From: Epiperipatus broadwayi | Taxonomy: Eukaryota; Onychophora; Udeonychophora; Euonychophora; Peripatidae | Direction of reading: 5' to 3' | DNA length: 64,000 nucleotides | Assembly (NCBI GenBank): GCA_028023455.1 | Contig: JAQFVV010006272.1 | Span: forward strand, 5,507,217 to 5,571,216 | In this document: piece by piece, positions 23,285-37,145 of the stretch | How positions within the stretch are numbered: position 1 is the stretch's first letter | Layout: each line of letters opens with the position of its first letter | The notes under the pieces: generated by a model | Database searches by the model: none | Told to the model about the DNA's origin: nothing | The model's input: the letters and a program-made list of their open reading frames with translations, nothing else | Position numbers and translations under genes: made by a program

Positions 23285-23837
23285 TTTCACCTTTTTCTGT
23301 CATCTCTCACTGACCGGTCTATCCCACCCAAATTTAAACTTTTTGATATCGAATTGTGTGTATAACAATATTAAAAATGTATAAATATATGTAGAATTCA
23401 GCATAAACACGCACATTTCGATCTCAAATTAAACGCAATAAATAGGGATAAAATAATATAATTTAGATTTCTTTTAGTTATATAATTTTGTATAATTTTA
23501 ATCATTTATTTTGGATTATAAAGTTCGTATTTATTGCTTTGTTTAAATTTCATTTAATAATAATTCTAAAAAATATCTGATGTAATATTTAATTAAAAGT
23601 TAAAATAATCTTATGTTCCCTTTTTGTTTTTGAAATTTAAAAGCATCGGTCAGTGATAGATAATAGATTAATTAAAGAAAAATTCCCCAAAATTAATTAG
23701 TAAATGTAAAATGTAAACAATAGAACGGCAGCTTTCTTTAATTAAAAACCAACAAAATGCATTGATTATCCTCAGGGCAGATTAAGTAGAACCTAAAAAT
23801 ATCTTAACAAAAATGTGAAAGATCAAGATTAAAAAAA
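23285..23837. other. AT-rich sequence after the gap
   Basis: No gene or repeat could be supported. Whether it continues an LTR element or host DNA cannot be judged because of the gap. Confidence 0.3.
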
Positions 23838-24050
23838 GAGGCCATCTTAGACTTGCTGGAGACATTCACTTAAACTTTAGCTTTGCTCTCGATCACTGAG
23901 AGTCTCCAAAAATATAAAAATAATTTGTTCCTGCCAAGGTATGACCGAGTAAAGCACCTAGATTATTCTCCATCGGGAGATGGCCTATCGGATGCTGAAC
24001 TTTCCATTGCCCGTCATAAATTCACCATGAAGATCTGCTGCCTGAAATAA
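23838..24050 (+). pseudogene. Unassigned coding relic
   Basis: A 70-codon plus-strand frame with one internal TAA (23871-23873). It reads TLALLSITESLQKYKNN, then FLPRYDRVKHLDYSPSG, then LSDAELSIARHKFTMKICCL. Its composition is protein-like and more GC-rich than its surroundings, unlike the random frames nearby. There is no start codon and no domain that I recognise. It could be a fragment of a retroelement gag or an eroded exon. The call rests on composition only. Confidence 0.3.
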
Positions 24051-25316
24051 ATGAAAAGGCTGCTGCTGCTGTGAAATTAAATGAAATATCTAAATACAAG
24101 AAATACTTGCCACTCGTGAACTTTTAGCTGCTAAACTCATGGAATAAGAAAACTTCTTATAAAACAGGTACCTGTCTGTGTTCAAACTCTAGAGTACTCT
24201 AATAATATGCTATAGCTCTTCTTCATACGACTTGTCTAAATTATAAAATGTAAAAACTACCATTTGTATAACTAAATAGAATAATTAATGTAATGAGTAA
24301 ATGTATCTAATAATCTAGCTTACCTCACTCTATCTTTCTTGGGTGCGTATTTCTATAATCTACATTTCTATCTATAGTTATTGTTTAATTATTGCATGCT
24401 CATAATTATTTCAATTTTCAAAGTTTAAATCTATGATCGCTTAAAACAATGAATGTGTGTCAAATTTTCATTAATATTTACTTTCTTTAATAACTTAACT
24501 TTCATATAAATCGACACGCATTCAATGCTTCATTTATTGTAAGGCAGGGTCTACTACTTCGCAAATGGCTGACGTATTAGTTATAATAATTCCCAATTTA
24601 TATATGTTTGGTATTTATTAAATCATCATGAATAATTCCATAGAATTACATTTCTTTGAGAGTCACCAACGTTCTTTAGTAAATGTTGATAATGTCGGGC
24701 CGAATTAGAAATCCATTTAAATCTTATCATAATCGTTTATACTTATACATGTGTTACATTTTAAAGACGCGATGATCTATTCCGCCGTAAATATTCCGGA
24801 TTCTTCAGGGTTGAAATTAACCCCCGTCGTCCTACACAAGCGGACATAATAAATGCTCCCATAGGATTTGACCTGTCATGCAGCCAGCCTGCAAAACTGC
24901 GGCACGGACCGCTTATCCCTGGTTATGCTTATGTGACACCTTACTTCGTCGGGCCGCGGCAGAGACCAGCCCGACAGTTTTATAAACTCATTCACGGCAT
25001 TGCAGTTTCAATATACTGCCATTCCATATCGCCTTTCTAAAGCGTACCACATGTTCCTTTGCTCAATTCTATTATTCTGTATATCACTCCGCCTCTGCAT
25101 TATCTTCGTAATTCACTCTCAAATAAATGTTTGCCCTTAGTTATAAATAAATATTTTAATTAAATAAATATATGTCTGCCGTTACTCTTATAACCCATAC
25201 TTTAGACTCTTGCATTGCAAAGGCATAAATCCCTCCAGGCATGCATTAGAAATACTTACTCGAGAATTTTAGGTAGCTAGATTACGCCTTCAAATAAGTG
25301 AATCCCTTTTGTAAAC
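24051..25316. other. AT-rich sequence with a GC-richer patch
   Basis: Mostly featureless. A distinctly GC-richer patch at about 24765-24985, with CCGCCGTAAATATTCCGG and GTCGGGCCGCGGCAG, resembles the GC-rich parts of LTRs but has no partner copy in the window and no open frame. Confidence 0.3.
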
Positions 25317-25510
25317 ATTTCAGTATCGGAAATACCGCTACTGAGTCCTCAAGATAAAATAATGTCTAAACAAATAAATGTATTCCTTTTGTAAACATTA
25401 CAGTATCGGAAATACCGCTACTGAAATCCTCAATATAAAATTATGTCTAAATAAATAAATGTATTCTTTAAAATATAATCATGTCGCAAATTCCGCTACT
25501 GAAGCTTTAA
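25317..25510. repeat. Imperfect tandem repeat, unit about 87 bp
   Basis: Two close units and one partial unit, each with TTTTGTAAACATT, AGTATCGGAAATACCGCTAC and an AAATAAATGTATTC ending. The core is itself palindromic (CAGTATCGGAAATACCGCTACTG region). Confidence 0.7.
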
Positions 25511-27139
25511 ATCCACAAAATATTATTAGTAAATGATTGTTTTATTAAAATGTATTAATAAATAATTTTAAACTATATGTCTGCAGTTACGTTTCATTGA
25601 TTCGATACCCATTCTATCTAACATTTCCTCGATTATGTAAATATGAATGTTTAATTAATATTAGTTTGATTATTGGCTAACTCGAGAATAAAATCATGAA
25701 TCTCTTGCATATCCCTGACCACCGTGCCTAAGGAAATATTTACTAATGTTGCATCAGATGCGTTGTTTCATGGATTGTATTGTGGAACCGATAAACTATG
25801 TTCGAACTCAGTACCACGGGTGGCTTCGCTATTCGATGGTGCTGCTGTTCTGTGTGGTGGTCGAATTCTGCACTATGTTTACGAGTCACACGTTTTCTGA
25901 CCGTTACACATAGTTCTGTGTGTTATTCTGATTAGTAGATGACACAATAATGTTATTAATTAGTCCAAATAATTATAGAAAATCTTAGTGCAGTATTGGC
26001 ACTGTTTGTATTCCACTATATTTATAAACATTTCTTCTCATTATTAATAAATCAAATTATTATTATTTCAAAAGTTTTGTTTGTTTGTTTTACTTTTATA
26101 TGAAAATATACTATTGTCTTGGGTTCCAAGTTCACAAAGCCTTAAAATTTAAAGTTATTGAATCTTCAATTTAGACATTCACAAGTATATTCTAAGTCAA
26201 TTAAATATAGTTGATATTGTCTTGAAAATTAAAAAGCTATGTTAAAGTAAATGATTCTCATATTGAATCACAAATACAGATAATTGCACTATAGCAGATA
26301 CATAGTTAAATATTTAGTTAAAAGTTGTTGTTTTTATTAAAAATTATCAGTATATCTTTCAGACTAAAGATTATGCAATATTAGATTAACAATATTAGTA
26401 CTTCAGAAGAATATTTTAATTAATATTATTTTAAAAGCTGCACCTTGTCTTATATTTACTGTACATCGTCTATCATCATCTTAAATCTTATATATTTAAA
26501 GAATTCTAATCCATTTGCATTTGAGGTCTTTAGTGGATGTCTGTGAGTATGGAAAGGCATTAAAAGTACCCTTGCTCTTTTCTTTGCTCAAGCAATAGGC
26601 CATTATTAGTTTAAATTTAAATTGATTCACTAAATTTTGTGAATTAATACTTGTTTTGTTTATTACTTTAAGATTGAACATATTATAATTATTTTATGGT
26701 CAGCTAAGATGTCACTTATTTATTTATTAATCACAGTAATTCTTTGTTAGGCAACTTAACTTAAACTTTAATTTTACACAAGAGTTTTAGTTTTAAAATC
26801 CCTGAGGTTATTTACTCTTGTTATTTTAGTAAATATAATTCTGTAAGATAATCTTATAAAGTAAAGCATCATAGGTCTTATTCAGAGAGTGTATGATTTA
26901 TTGGTAAGACTAATATGGTAAGCATTGAGTAGTGATTTAGATAATCTTTTGTATGGTTTATTAAAAGATCAATATGCTGTAGTAGTTATAGTTCATCAGT
27001 ATTGGATTTGATCTTTATTTGATTATACATCTCTGGATCATCATCTCTTTTCTTTAAATTTATTGTAACCTCACTGAGCCGAATCGTTTAGAGTTTCTAA
27101 TTTATAGTTCATTTTATATCACTTCAATTCTATTCCATT
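25511..27139. other. AT-rich sequence with one unassigned open frame
   Basis: A plus-strand open frame at 25700-25897 (66 codons, no Met) reads TTVPKEIFTNVASDALFHGL, then GTDKLCSNSVPRVASLFDG. It has coding-like composition but no recognisable domain. The rest shows nothing. Confidence 0.3.
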
Positions 27140-27690
27140 TCCTTTCATGCCATTTCTTTCTATCATCTCATTTCATATTTCTCTCGCCTTTATTTCATCT
27201 TCTTCTTACATTTGTCTATTTCATATCTTTCCCATCATCTCATTTCTTCTCTCTCTCCATTATATATATCATTTCTATTACTTTTCCCCCATTTCTTTTC
27301 CCTCTCAATCCTTTTCTTTTCCATCATTTATTTATCTTTACCATTATCATTATTTCTTTTCTTCCCCCTCTCTCATTTCTTTATTACATTATCTCTTTCT
27401 CTCTCTCCTTTCTCTTTCTCACACACCCCTCTTATTCTCGTATGTCACAATTAGCATTTTCTCTTATTCTATCTCTCTTTCTTTTTCTCTCTTTCTTTCT
27501 CACACCCTACCTTCATTTCATTATTAGCATTCTTTTCCTTCTTTTTTCTTCTCTCTTTCTCTACCTGTTATTCTATCAGGTTACAATTGGCCTCTCTCAT
27601 TTCATTTTCATCATTTATCTTTAACATTATCTCTCCTTTATTCCAATTTCTTATCTCTCCCTGTCTCTCAATTTCATAAGATTACAATAT
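27140..27690. repeat. Pyrimidine-rich (CT/TTTC) low-complexity tract
   Basis: About 550 bp that is overwhelmingly C and T on the plus strand, made of irregular TTTC, TCTC and CATTT units. Open frames here (Ser/Leu/Phe/Tyr-rich, up to 126 codons) follow from the composition and are not genes. Confidence 0.8.
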
Positions 27691-27829
27691 ATACACAGTT
27701 ATCTAAGTGAAGGGAATTTACAAGCTTGGAAATAAAATATAATTAAGTTAAAAAATAACACAACTAGTTAAACATAACCATTTGGAATAAACAGGGTCGA
27801 AGTTATACGTGCATATGTGTGTGCTTAAC

Positions 27830-28170
27830 ATTTCTGGATGACCAAATAAACATATAAACTGGTTCAAACCCTACTTTAAAGGTATGTAATGTCATCAGGC
27901 AGTGAAGCTAAATATGTACTGCAGATTTACCGCTTCAATATAGTATATAGGTGTGGGTTTGAATCACTTATTCATCATATCAATGCAGTTTGAAGTCATT
28001 ATTTGGAAGAGAAATATTTATTATTACTTAACATATTGTATAGGTGTGGGTTTGAACCACTTATTCATCATATCAATGCGGTTTGAAGTCATTATTTGGA
28101 CGCATTTTATTATTATTTAATATATTATAATGGTGTGGGCTTGAACACTTATTCATTATTTTGGAAGTAT
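27830..28170. repeat. SINE-like head and three imperfect tandem units
   Basis: A GGTTCAAACCC B-box-like motif near 27860 is followed by AGTGAAGCTAAATATGTAC. The same segment occurs inverted near 40612-40680. It is followed by three units of about 85 bp, each with GGTGTGGGTTTGAA, CACTTATTCATCATATCAAT and GTTTGAAGTCATTATTTGGA. The third unit is truncated. Confidence 0.6.
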
Positions 28171-28704
28171 TTTATTATTTCTTAAATTCACATATATAAA
28201 CATTCCCTTAATTTATGTATGTGTGGATCCAGATGTAATTCAGTCTATCAAAGCTTTTTTGTAAAATAATAAATGTCATTTAGAATAAATATGTTTTCGT
28301 TTTGCATCATTTTATAATCAATCAATCCAGAAAACGACATTTCATTAAATCATAAATTATTTTAATAAACGCATCTTACAAAATATTTTTAATTCACCTA
28401 TTACTCCAATGCATTCCATTTTTAAATATATTTACTTTTTGTATTACTTACAATCAATCAATTTAAGAAGTAACATTTCATTATTTTATAATTTAACTTA
28501 ATAAATACAATTTATGAAATATCTTTAAACATTATAAAGACATATAAATTGCCCCACCTGAACCTTCATCTGTTGGTGGTTCTCCATAAATTTTCCAATT
28601 AATAAGGGATGTTCTGAGAGTTTAATGAATCGATGGTCAGTTCACAGGCCTTGTTTTTATTTGACTTCCATTTTAGAACCAGTGACAGAGGAGAGAGAGA
28701 AAAG
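28171..28704. other. AT-rich sequence, no feature seen
   Basis: Nothing supported here. Confidence 0.4.
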
Positions 28705-28976
28705 TTGTTTCCTTATTACCCAGACATTTGAAGATATAATACTTTAATCATTAGTTTCTTCCTTTTTTATCAGTTACAAGTTCCTTCTTTTATTACTCAT
28801 GGTGTTCCAAGCTTTGTTGGGCCGGTATTCATATAATATTCCTTATTACCCAGACAATTTGAAGATATAATACTTTAATCACTAGTTTCTTCATTCTTTT
28901 CTATCAGTTACAAGTAAGTTCCTTCTTTTATTATTCATGGTGTTCCAAAGCTTTGTTGGGCCGGTATTCATATAAT
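28705..28976. repeat. Tandem duplication, unit about 133 bp
   Basis: Two adjacent near-identical units starting CCTTATTACCCAGACA and ending GGGCCGGTATTCATATAAT, with a few single-base indels between them. Confidence 0.85.
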
Positions 28977-30879
28977 CTGGATTTCACTAATCTACTAGTA
29001 ACAGTCTTGACCCTTTCTAACAATATGTTTGTTAAAAATCCAATCTCTACTCCCCTATTTATCTCTTTATGCTTTTCTTATCTATCAGTCTTTGGATTCA
29101 TCAACTGGCGATCATGACTTTCTCTAAGGCCCATGTGTTATTTTCTTTCCTCATTGACCATCTACTTTTAGTGGGAACAAATTCTAATAACCCTTACCTG
29201 ATGTTTTTGAAAAAACATCTCTTGATCTTTCATGCTCATGGCAATCTTTTTTTTTTTATTAATTGTTAATTATAGCCTTCTTTTTGATAATCTGTAAACT
29301 TTAACCTTTTGCAAAATACTACATTTTAACAGTACTTTTAATATTTTAAAATATTAATTTTTAAATTGCTGTCATCTTTTTATTTCTTTGTTTTAACTTT
29401 TATTTTTGAAAACTACATCAGCTTTTTTATTGGGGTGGGGGAAAAAAACTTCAATTATATGTGTGAAACATGTCTGTTTTAATACAGAATTAAATTGCAA
29501 ACCCAATGTTTTAAGAAATTACTTATAAATAAATTCTATCATTTAAAAAATAATTTAATAAATTTGCCTACAAATCCATTAAGTAATGAAAAAAAACTTA
29601 ATTCAATTTTAATGCAGCAAGAATTCTAATGATTCTGAACTTATGCAATCAAAAAAATGGTAAGTAAAAGGATTGTGATCATTACTCAATTATCAAAGAA
29701 GATACCTAACTTTATTTAACAGGTTGCTCCATTGTAGCGTGTCATACACTTGCGTCAACTGATTCATTGAAAGTTTGTTTTCTTTTTTAAATTACACAAA
29801 ATCTATAAGCATGATATCAACAGAAATACTGGCATTCATTGCTGCTTTGAAAATCTCTTTGCAATGGTATATCTTGAATTGAAATTGGATAAAATTTAAA
29901 TTTTTTATTAATATTTTTAGCAAGAGATTCATTTAATTTTTTTCTTTTCTGTTGAGTTTACTAGTTTACATGGAGAAGATAAAGACAGATTTTTTTAATC
30001 AGCCAAAGTCAATAATAAAATGGATTAAAAATACATCGATAATTCCCATTTTAAGACCTTCAATGCGATAAACATGTAATTACAGAATATCGATCATAAG
30101 TATTCAATTTTAATTTAATTATTTGAATAATATTTTAATTTTTTTTATTATTTGATAAATGGTATAATTTATTAATCTGATTGTATTTGAATTGGTATGT
30201 CGGTGTACTATATAAATTATGCTCTTTATTATACAGTATATAAATTTGTATTCAAATATAGCAAAAGTGTTTTATGTACAATGCAATTTTGGGTCTCTGA
30301 TCCCAAGTTTTAGGCAATCTTATTTTATAGACATAATGATTCTCAAAAGGTTTAATTATTTGTTAATGTGTTTACATTTGTATTAGTGTATTTGTGTGTC
30401 TACTTGCATGTTTGTATTTGTATAACAAGTAATGATTTACATATATAGCGCAGAGCAATATAAATTTAAAAACTGATTATCAGATGTACAGAAAGATTGC
30501 AGTAAAGCAATCACAAAATTTTCTGGGCATAGTACCATATGAAAATATAAACACTTAAAACCAATAAAGAGAGATTTCAAATGGTGTGTAACCACAATGG
30601 TTATGTATATACCGCATGGAATTGTATGCAAGCAAGGAATCAAATTCTAATTCTTGCCTATGCCTTGATAGTCATGCTGTGGAGTCAGTAGTTTTGCCAT
30701 ATCTTGTATCACATTATTTTCAAGACTATAGCTAACAAAATGAGCTATATGCAAATAAATTATATCTCTGTGGGACAATAAATATAACAAAATAGTATCA
30801 CTGGTGTGCATAAAGAATATAAACATCACTGGTGTACATAAAAAATATAAAATGAAGAGATGAAACTCATTCTGTCAAT
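28977..30879. other. AT-rich sequence, no feature seen
   Basis: No gene, RNA or transposon structure was recognised. Short open frames (60-68 codons) show no protein-like features. Confidence 0.4.
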
Positions 30880-30985
30880 TGATACAGATAGTGGTCTACA
30901 ATTTCTAGTTTTAGATAGACAAGAAGCCAATTACTATTGGTCTACAATTTCTAGTTTTAGATAGACAAGAAGCCAATTGCTATGA
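30880..30985. repeat. Tandem duplication, unit about 49 bp
   Basis: Two copies of a unit containing GGTCTACAATTTCTAG and TAGACAAGAAGCCAATT, nearly identical. Confidence 0.85.
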
Positions 30986-33900
30986 TGCCAAATGCATATC
31001 CATCTTCTGGAAATGATTTGTTTTGTATCTTTTATTAGGATGAATATTTTTCTTATAGACACCTTTGAGATTTGTTAACTTTTGGGGTACAAGATAAAAA
31101 TGAAGAATTCTTATGCATTCTGAAGCTATGAATTATCTCACAGGTAAGAAGTATTATGTATGGCTTGAAAGATAATTTTTTGAGGAATACAAAGAAATTA
31201 TCAATAAAGATGTAATTTAAATTTAATTAATGATAAATTAGAAATTATGAACAAACAATAAAGTAATAATTTTGTCGGATGTTGGAATTTCTGTTTTCCT
31301 TATTTTTTAAAATGGTAATCACTATTTGTCTTAGCCTTAGTGTTTTTCTTAGTTTTTCTAGTTTCTACCAATGTCGTTTTTTGCTCTAATATTATTAAAA
31401 CTGAAATTATTATGAAAATTGTGTCTCATGTCAGTTTTTTTTTAAAATTCAATATGGCATCTGGGTGTAGTCAAGGTTTACAGATTTACTAAGGTAAGAT
31501 GTTAAAATCAATTTTTATATATATATAAGTTTATAAGTTCAATACTGAAAAACTCATTTAATGCTTTTTTTTTTTCTTTTTCAGTTCACATACTATTATA
31601 ATATGGCAACATGTATGATAATTTTATAATATGACAATAAGTATGATAATTTTATTCTGTGAATACTATGTATCCTTCATATATCACAGATCCACACCAC
31701 ATACTATATAATTTATTGGGAAAAGTATAAAATAAGGGTATATTTTTATGATATATATATAAATGGTAAAGTTACACATTTCATTACATAATATTGTATT
31801 TTATAATATACAGTATTTTATAATATATAGTATTAAGTCAAATAATTTTTTAACAAACTCCACTTTTACAGACCCCCCATACAATATATAATATTGCTTG
31901 CTCCAACAATAATTGTAAAGGCACATATTATGGGGAAAGCAGAGCTCTTTGTCCACACGATTAGCACAACATAAATATTCATACAATAGAGCTCTCAATG
32001 ATCCACCTATTCAGTTTTCTTTCAGCACCAGAGCACAAGTCACCATGAGGGTATTCCAGATAATCCCACAATTGTGCGTAGAGAGAGAGACATGACCTTA
32101 AAAAAAAATCAAAGTGGCCTTCTTCATCTCACAAGACAAAGATGCCACAAACTGGAAGGACACGTGCTATGCTTTATCGAAGAAATGGGATTAGCATATT
32201 TGCATATCATTAAACATATTAGCAAGCTATGATTATGAAGGTAAGATCCTTTGAAAGCGCTCAGCTCGTTTGTTTTTATTTATCTATTTTGTAATAACAC
32301 TTTATAGCTTTTGGGAACAGTTGTGCGGCACATGCATACGTGCTAAAATATATAGTATTATGTATTTAAATATATAGTTATCTTTTATTAAATTGATTAT
32401 GTTTCATATTCAATTCAGGAAAAAGTATATAAGAAAGACAACATCAAGTGAAATATTTATAATACTGTATTATACTTCTAATTTAAGTTCCTTTACAAAT
32501 GATTTTTGATTTTCAAAATTTGTTGAACTTATTTCTTTAGAATTTATTATTCATTGTTCTCATATGTATTTTCTATTTCAAATAATATATATCTGTGTCT
32601 ATATGTGTAATTGTCAGTCAACTAAGCTTATATTCTCGAAATTAATTACATTTAAATCCAGCCATAATAATGAAAATATGAGTTTAATGAAATCAAGCAA
32701 TTTACTTACTATTGATTTTTAGATCCATTAAGCCAAAATCAACTTTTCCCCAAAATAAGTTTATTCATTTTGATTAATTTTTTGTATATCATAAAAACTT
32801 TAAAAGGGAGTAATATATCAATGAATTCAATACAATCAGATAACTCCATTAAACTACAGAAATGATTTTGAAAAATATATATGGAATGTGGCAGATGAAA
32901 ATATTAATAAAAATTTTGTAAACATAACTTTAATTAGAATTTTTTTTTTCCTTAGCAAATAAATAATACAACTAAATGAAAACAAAGCAAAATTAGTATT
33001 TAATTGTGCAAGCTTGAAATATGAAATCAACTTTTCTACTGCCATTCATTAATAGTGAAATTCCCTGCACATGTTCCAGCATTCCAGGAGTCATTTTTCA
33101 ATGAATCTGTATGTTACAAGTGTCTGCTTATGAATAGTTAAAAAACTAAAAAAGTGCAACTGAAAAATCTAATCTTAATGTATTTTCCATTATCAAACAT
33201 TTGACTGTTCACACATCTTTACTTATTATAAAATGATTTTTTTTTTTTGGTTTAGTTCACTTAAAATTTTAAAACAGACAGGGAAATAAAAAAAGCCTTT
33301 AAAGTAAGGTTTTTATTTTAAGTGTTTAATGTCTGTGCTAATGTTCCAACTTATTATATGTGTGCCTACTTCTGTGAATTTGAATTATTATTTATTCAGA
33401 TTTAAGTATGTGTAATAATTAGGATTAATGCTTAACATTAACTTATTCTTCTTTTCAATTTCATCTATCTTTGAGTATCCTTTATATATTTTATTATGTG
33501 TAATCTACATATATTCAAATTTAATAGAAATAACAATTAGTAAAAAATGACTTTTATTTGAAAGATACAAATCATATTAAAGTCTAATAAATTGTTAATA
33601 TTAAGAAGCATTAAAGCGGTTGATAGAGCTTTCTAATATATAAAATATTTTACAATATTAATATAATAAGCAGAAATCAATTCTGTCATTAAAATATGAA
33701 TTTAACCCCCTGCCCCTCCAACAATGATTTAAAAACCAGTTGTTGTTTTTTGCATTTCTAGTAATATACAATATTAGATTTTGGACAATATGACTGATTT
33801 GTACAGTAAAGCTGTAATTTGTAAATTCAAGCAACTCATAAGTTGCTATAAATTCAAATCCACAATTAGAAGACTATTGTTCAAGATCTACCTAAATCTA

Positions 33901-34469
33901 TTACAAAAATAAATTAGAATATAGCAAAACAATAGTAAAAATACATTTTCCTATAGATATATTCATACATGTACAAAATTATATGTAAACAATTTTAATT
34001 TTTCATAACTTCTACTACTACTTTTTTCCCCCCAAGGAAATTATAAACCTCAATCCAGAAGTTCTTAGTTATCTGTAATGTATCATTTCACACATCATTA
34101 ATAAAAAGAGTATTCATATTGCAGCCACTGAGAAAGAAAATATGTCCCTTATCATATTATCAGTCAAATCTAGTATTTAAATGAAACAGCCTGTCAATAT
34201 AGTTATCTATGTTTAACTTTTTTTACTGCTAGTATTTAAAACATATTAAAATAAAATTTAAATGACTTTCTAAAATGCTGATGAAAAAAAAAAAAAAACC
34301 TTTATTAAATAATTTAAAATATAACTTAATTTCTTAAGCAAAAAGAAATCTCTCTGAAAGATGTCATTTCCTTATTCAACTATAATCTAACAGAAACAAA
34401 TCATTTATCAGAAAAATAACCGAAAAAGGATTTTTAATTCTAATTTTTAGATAATTAAAACAAATTAAA
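30986..34469. other. AT-rich sequence, no feature seen
   Basis: No supported gene. A somewhat less AT-rich stretch at 31950-32280 has short open frames on both strands but nothing recognisable. Confidence 0.35.
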
Positions 34470-34945
34470 TCCATATGGAAAAGTTTAAAATAACATTCCA
34501 TTTTGTAAAAAAAAAAAATTAAGGATTTCATCATCCTACAGAATTCTCTTTAATAATGATTAATTTTTTTTTTTTAACTTCAGTTTAAAATAACATTCCA
34601 TTTTGTAAAAAAAAAATTTAAGGATTTCATCATCCTACAGAATTCTTTTTAATAATGACTAATTTTTTTTTTTTTTAACTTAAAGGAATTATAATTTTCA
34701 AATTTCAGTTTAGTAATTTTCAAATTTCAGTTTAGTAATTAGAAACTAGAAAATTAATCATTTTGAATACTAAACAGCATTAACCAATCTATAAGAGACA
34801 CATTATATTATAATATAGGGTGCTCTCCTTTTATGTATAAATATTTAAATTACAACATATATATGATATACAAGTTATTTAATTAAATAAAGATGTGGTA
34901 TACAATACACAAGTTCTTTAACTGAATAAAGATGTGATATGTAGG
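34470..34945. repeat. Cluster of short tandem duplications
   Basis: A unit of about 102 bp (AAAATAACATTCCATTTTG to TAATGA and a T run) is present twice at 34470-34680. TTTTCAAATTTCAGTTTAG is then doubled near 34697-34740. A unit of about 45 bp (ACAAGTT...AATAAAGATGTG) is doubled at 34860-34945. Confidence 0.8.
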
Positions 34946-35225
34946 CATTAGGACCCTACAATCAAGCAACAGCAATCACATTTGGTACAATTTATTTTAT
35001 TATATCAATATTTAAAGCTAATGTATATAACACTTTAATAAGCTGTTTACATAATCAATATACAATAAAAAGTGAGATACATCTCCTATACCTTAAAAAA
35101 AAATATCATGCTATAAAAATGAGCTTATGAGAAGAAAAAAAAGTGTTAAATCAACCTTATAATGCCTTACTCTAAAATACATCTATGCATAATAACACAG
35201 TATAATAAAAAATATATAACTAGAC

Positions 35226-37137
35226 CAAAGGTTCACAAATTTTTTCAGGACACTGCCCCCTTTGCAAGACATAAATTTTGTAACACCCCACCCCCTAAGT
35301 ATAACAGTTTTCCATGTTCAATCTGTTTAATATTTTTGACGTAAATAGCAACTAATGCTACAGTACCGGATGATGCCTATCCCGTAATTCATACGATGCA
35401 CACAAGATATAACATGAAGGTACCAACATAAATTCAATATCAATAACAAGGAAAAAAATTTAAAGTAATTAAATTTTAAGTTTAAATGAGTGAAATCAAA
35501 CAAAAATCGATTATACTTCCTGATTTCTCCCTATCCAAAACTCTAATATCCTGCTGATTGGTACCACGAAGTTTTAGATGGTATATCTTTGAAAGACTGA
35601 ACCTAAACCTCACCTTTATGTACCACTTTCGAGAAGAAAAAAACACTTTCAAAAAGGAAATACCACTGCCATCAAAACAAAACCCAAATCAGCATGTCAA
35701 TAAATTTTCAATAATCACATAAGAGATTACAAAAATAATAATAATAATTTCAAGCAAAGTAAGTTTATCTTTTCTCAAATAGAACAGTGTGTTAAAAGCA
35801 AACAACAATAAACAAATATATATATCTACGCCTCACTATACACACAAGCATTCCAGAAATTAATTTGGTAGAACTGTTTTAAAGTAGGAAAATCAAATAA
35901 TAATTTATAGAGAAATAAAAAAAAATACAAATAATAAAAAAAAATACAATAAAATTTATAGCAACAAGACATAAAGATAGCAAATGAAAATAAAAAATAA
36001 TTATAGCATTTGGCTTTCTTCTGGTTTCTTTCCATTAACCATCTCCAGACTAAGTAACTTTTAAGCAAGCTATAAACCATGACAACAAGGTAATGAGGGC
36101 TTCCCTTCTTTATAGCAAAACATAGGCATTAAGGTGTTCATCATCATCATCTGTGGCTACATGACAGCAGCAGAGGAGTCTAGTTGGTGCACTAACATTG
36201 GGAGTTTACTTCATTAGCATTTTAATGATAAAATTTAGGCATTTTTATATTTCTCAGCTTTTTCTAGAAGCCAACCAAAAGTTGATCACGCAATTCTGGT
36301 CAGACTACTGCCTTCTTTCATAAAGTTATCCACTGCTTTACAACTAGAATATTTCTCTTAGTTCAGCAAGCCCTTAACTACCCAGCAAACAAAACATAGC
36401 AAAGAAAACAATAAACACAGAAGAGAGCCCCCCCCTCCAATCACCTGCTGAAAACCTTTTATAGCAAACCTATAGCAATACAAATTGAGTAGCTCTCTTT
36501 CACTATTAGAACCGTTATCTCCAATTTCTTGAATAATTGATCATAACACAATTGATATTGCGTTTTATACCTTTTTATTTTTCACTTCTTTCATTTTCCA
36601 CTCAGACTCTTTTAATTCTCAAGGAGTTCCATTTTACATATAGATTCTAATTATAATACAATGGAAATAGCTTTTTCCATCTTTATAAAAGATTCAAATC
36701 AACAACAACAACAAAAAAAAAAAATCAGAGATATGACAAATTTTTAGATTCTCTCAGCTGATATTGCACAGGATGACCACTTCTATCTATTAGTAAAATT
36801 TAAAATTAGCCATACAATAATAATCTGCATTCCTTTTAACTTCTTAATAGAGGGGAAAAAACCATCAAAATTGTGCAAAATATTTACAATTACTTTAACT
36901 ATCTCCCTTTTTTATATATTCTTGCACATAAACAATTTATAAAATAACCATAAAATTGGCAAAATAACGTAAAAATTAGCGGTTTGAGAGCGAGTTAAAG
37001 CCAATGATCGGTGCGTCCGCAGAAAAGGCTAGACCATCTGAACATCCCCCAAATGCTTCTGAACCCACTATCACACCCCTAGAAGTCTTAAGTGCCCACT
37101 GGGGAGAGGGGGATAGCACCCACTTTGTGAAACCTTG
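35226..37137. mobile_element. hAT-type non-autonomous DNA transposon
   Basis: A 1.9-kb element bounded by terminal inverted repeats CAAAGGTTCACAAA (35226) and TTTGTGAAACCTTG (ends 37137), which match with one-base gaps. The start resembles the common hAT terminus (CAGnGGTTCTCAA, then a C-rich 'gaccccctttg'-like segment; here CACTGCCCCCTTTG). Flanks are AACTAGAC (35218-35225) and AACTATAC (37138-37145), an 8-bp target duplication with one mismatch, the hAT size. No transposase frame or BED or hATC motif remains, so it depends on another element. Subterminal GC-richer sequence is kept at both ends. Confidence 0.75.
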
Positions 37138-37145
37138 AACTATAC

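Noticed and set aside
22736-23365. Open frames across the gap
   Set aside because: Made almost wholly of undefined bases.
27147-27624. Open frames up to 126 codons, Ser/Phe/Tyr/Leu-rich
   Set aside because: Composition artefact of the pyrimidine tract; three overlapping frames are open.
25300-28170. CRISPR-like array from the spaced repeats
   Set aside because: The units are contiguous imperfect tandem duplications with no unique spacers, in a eukaryotic context.
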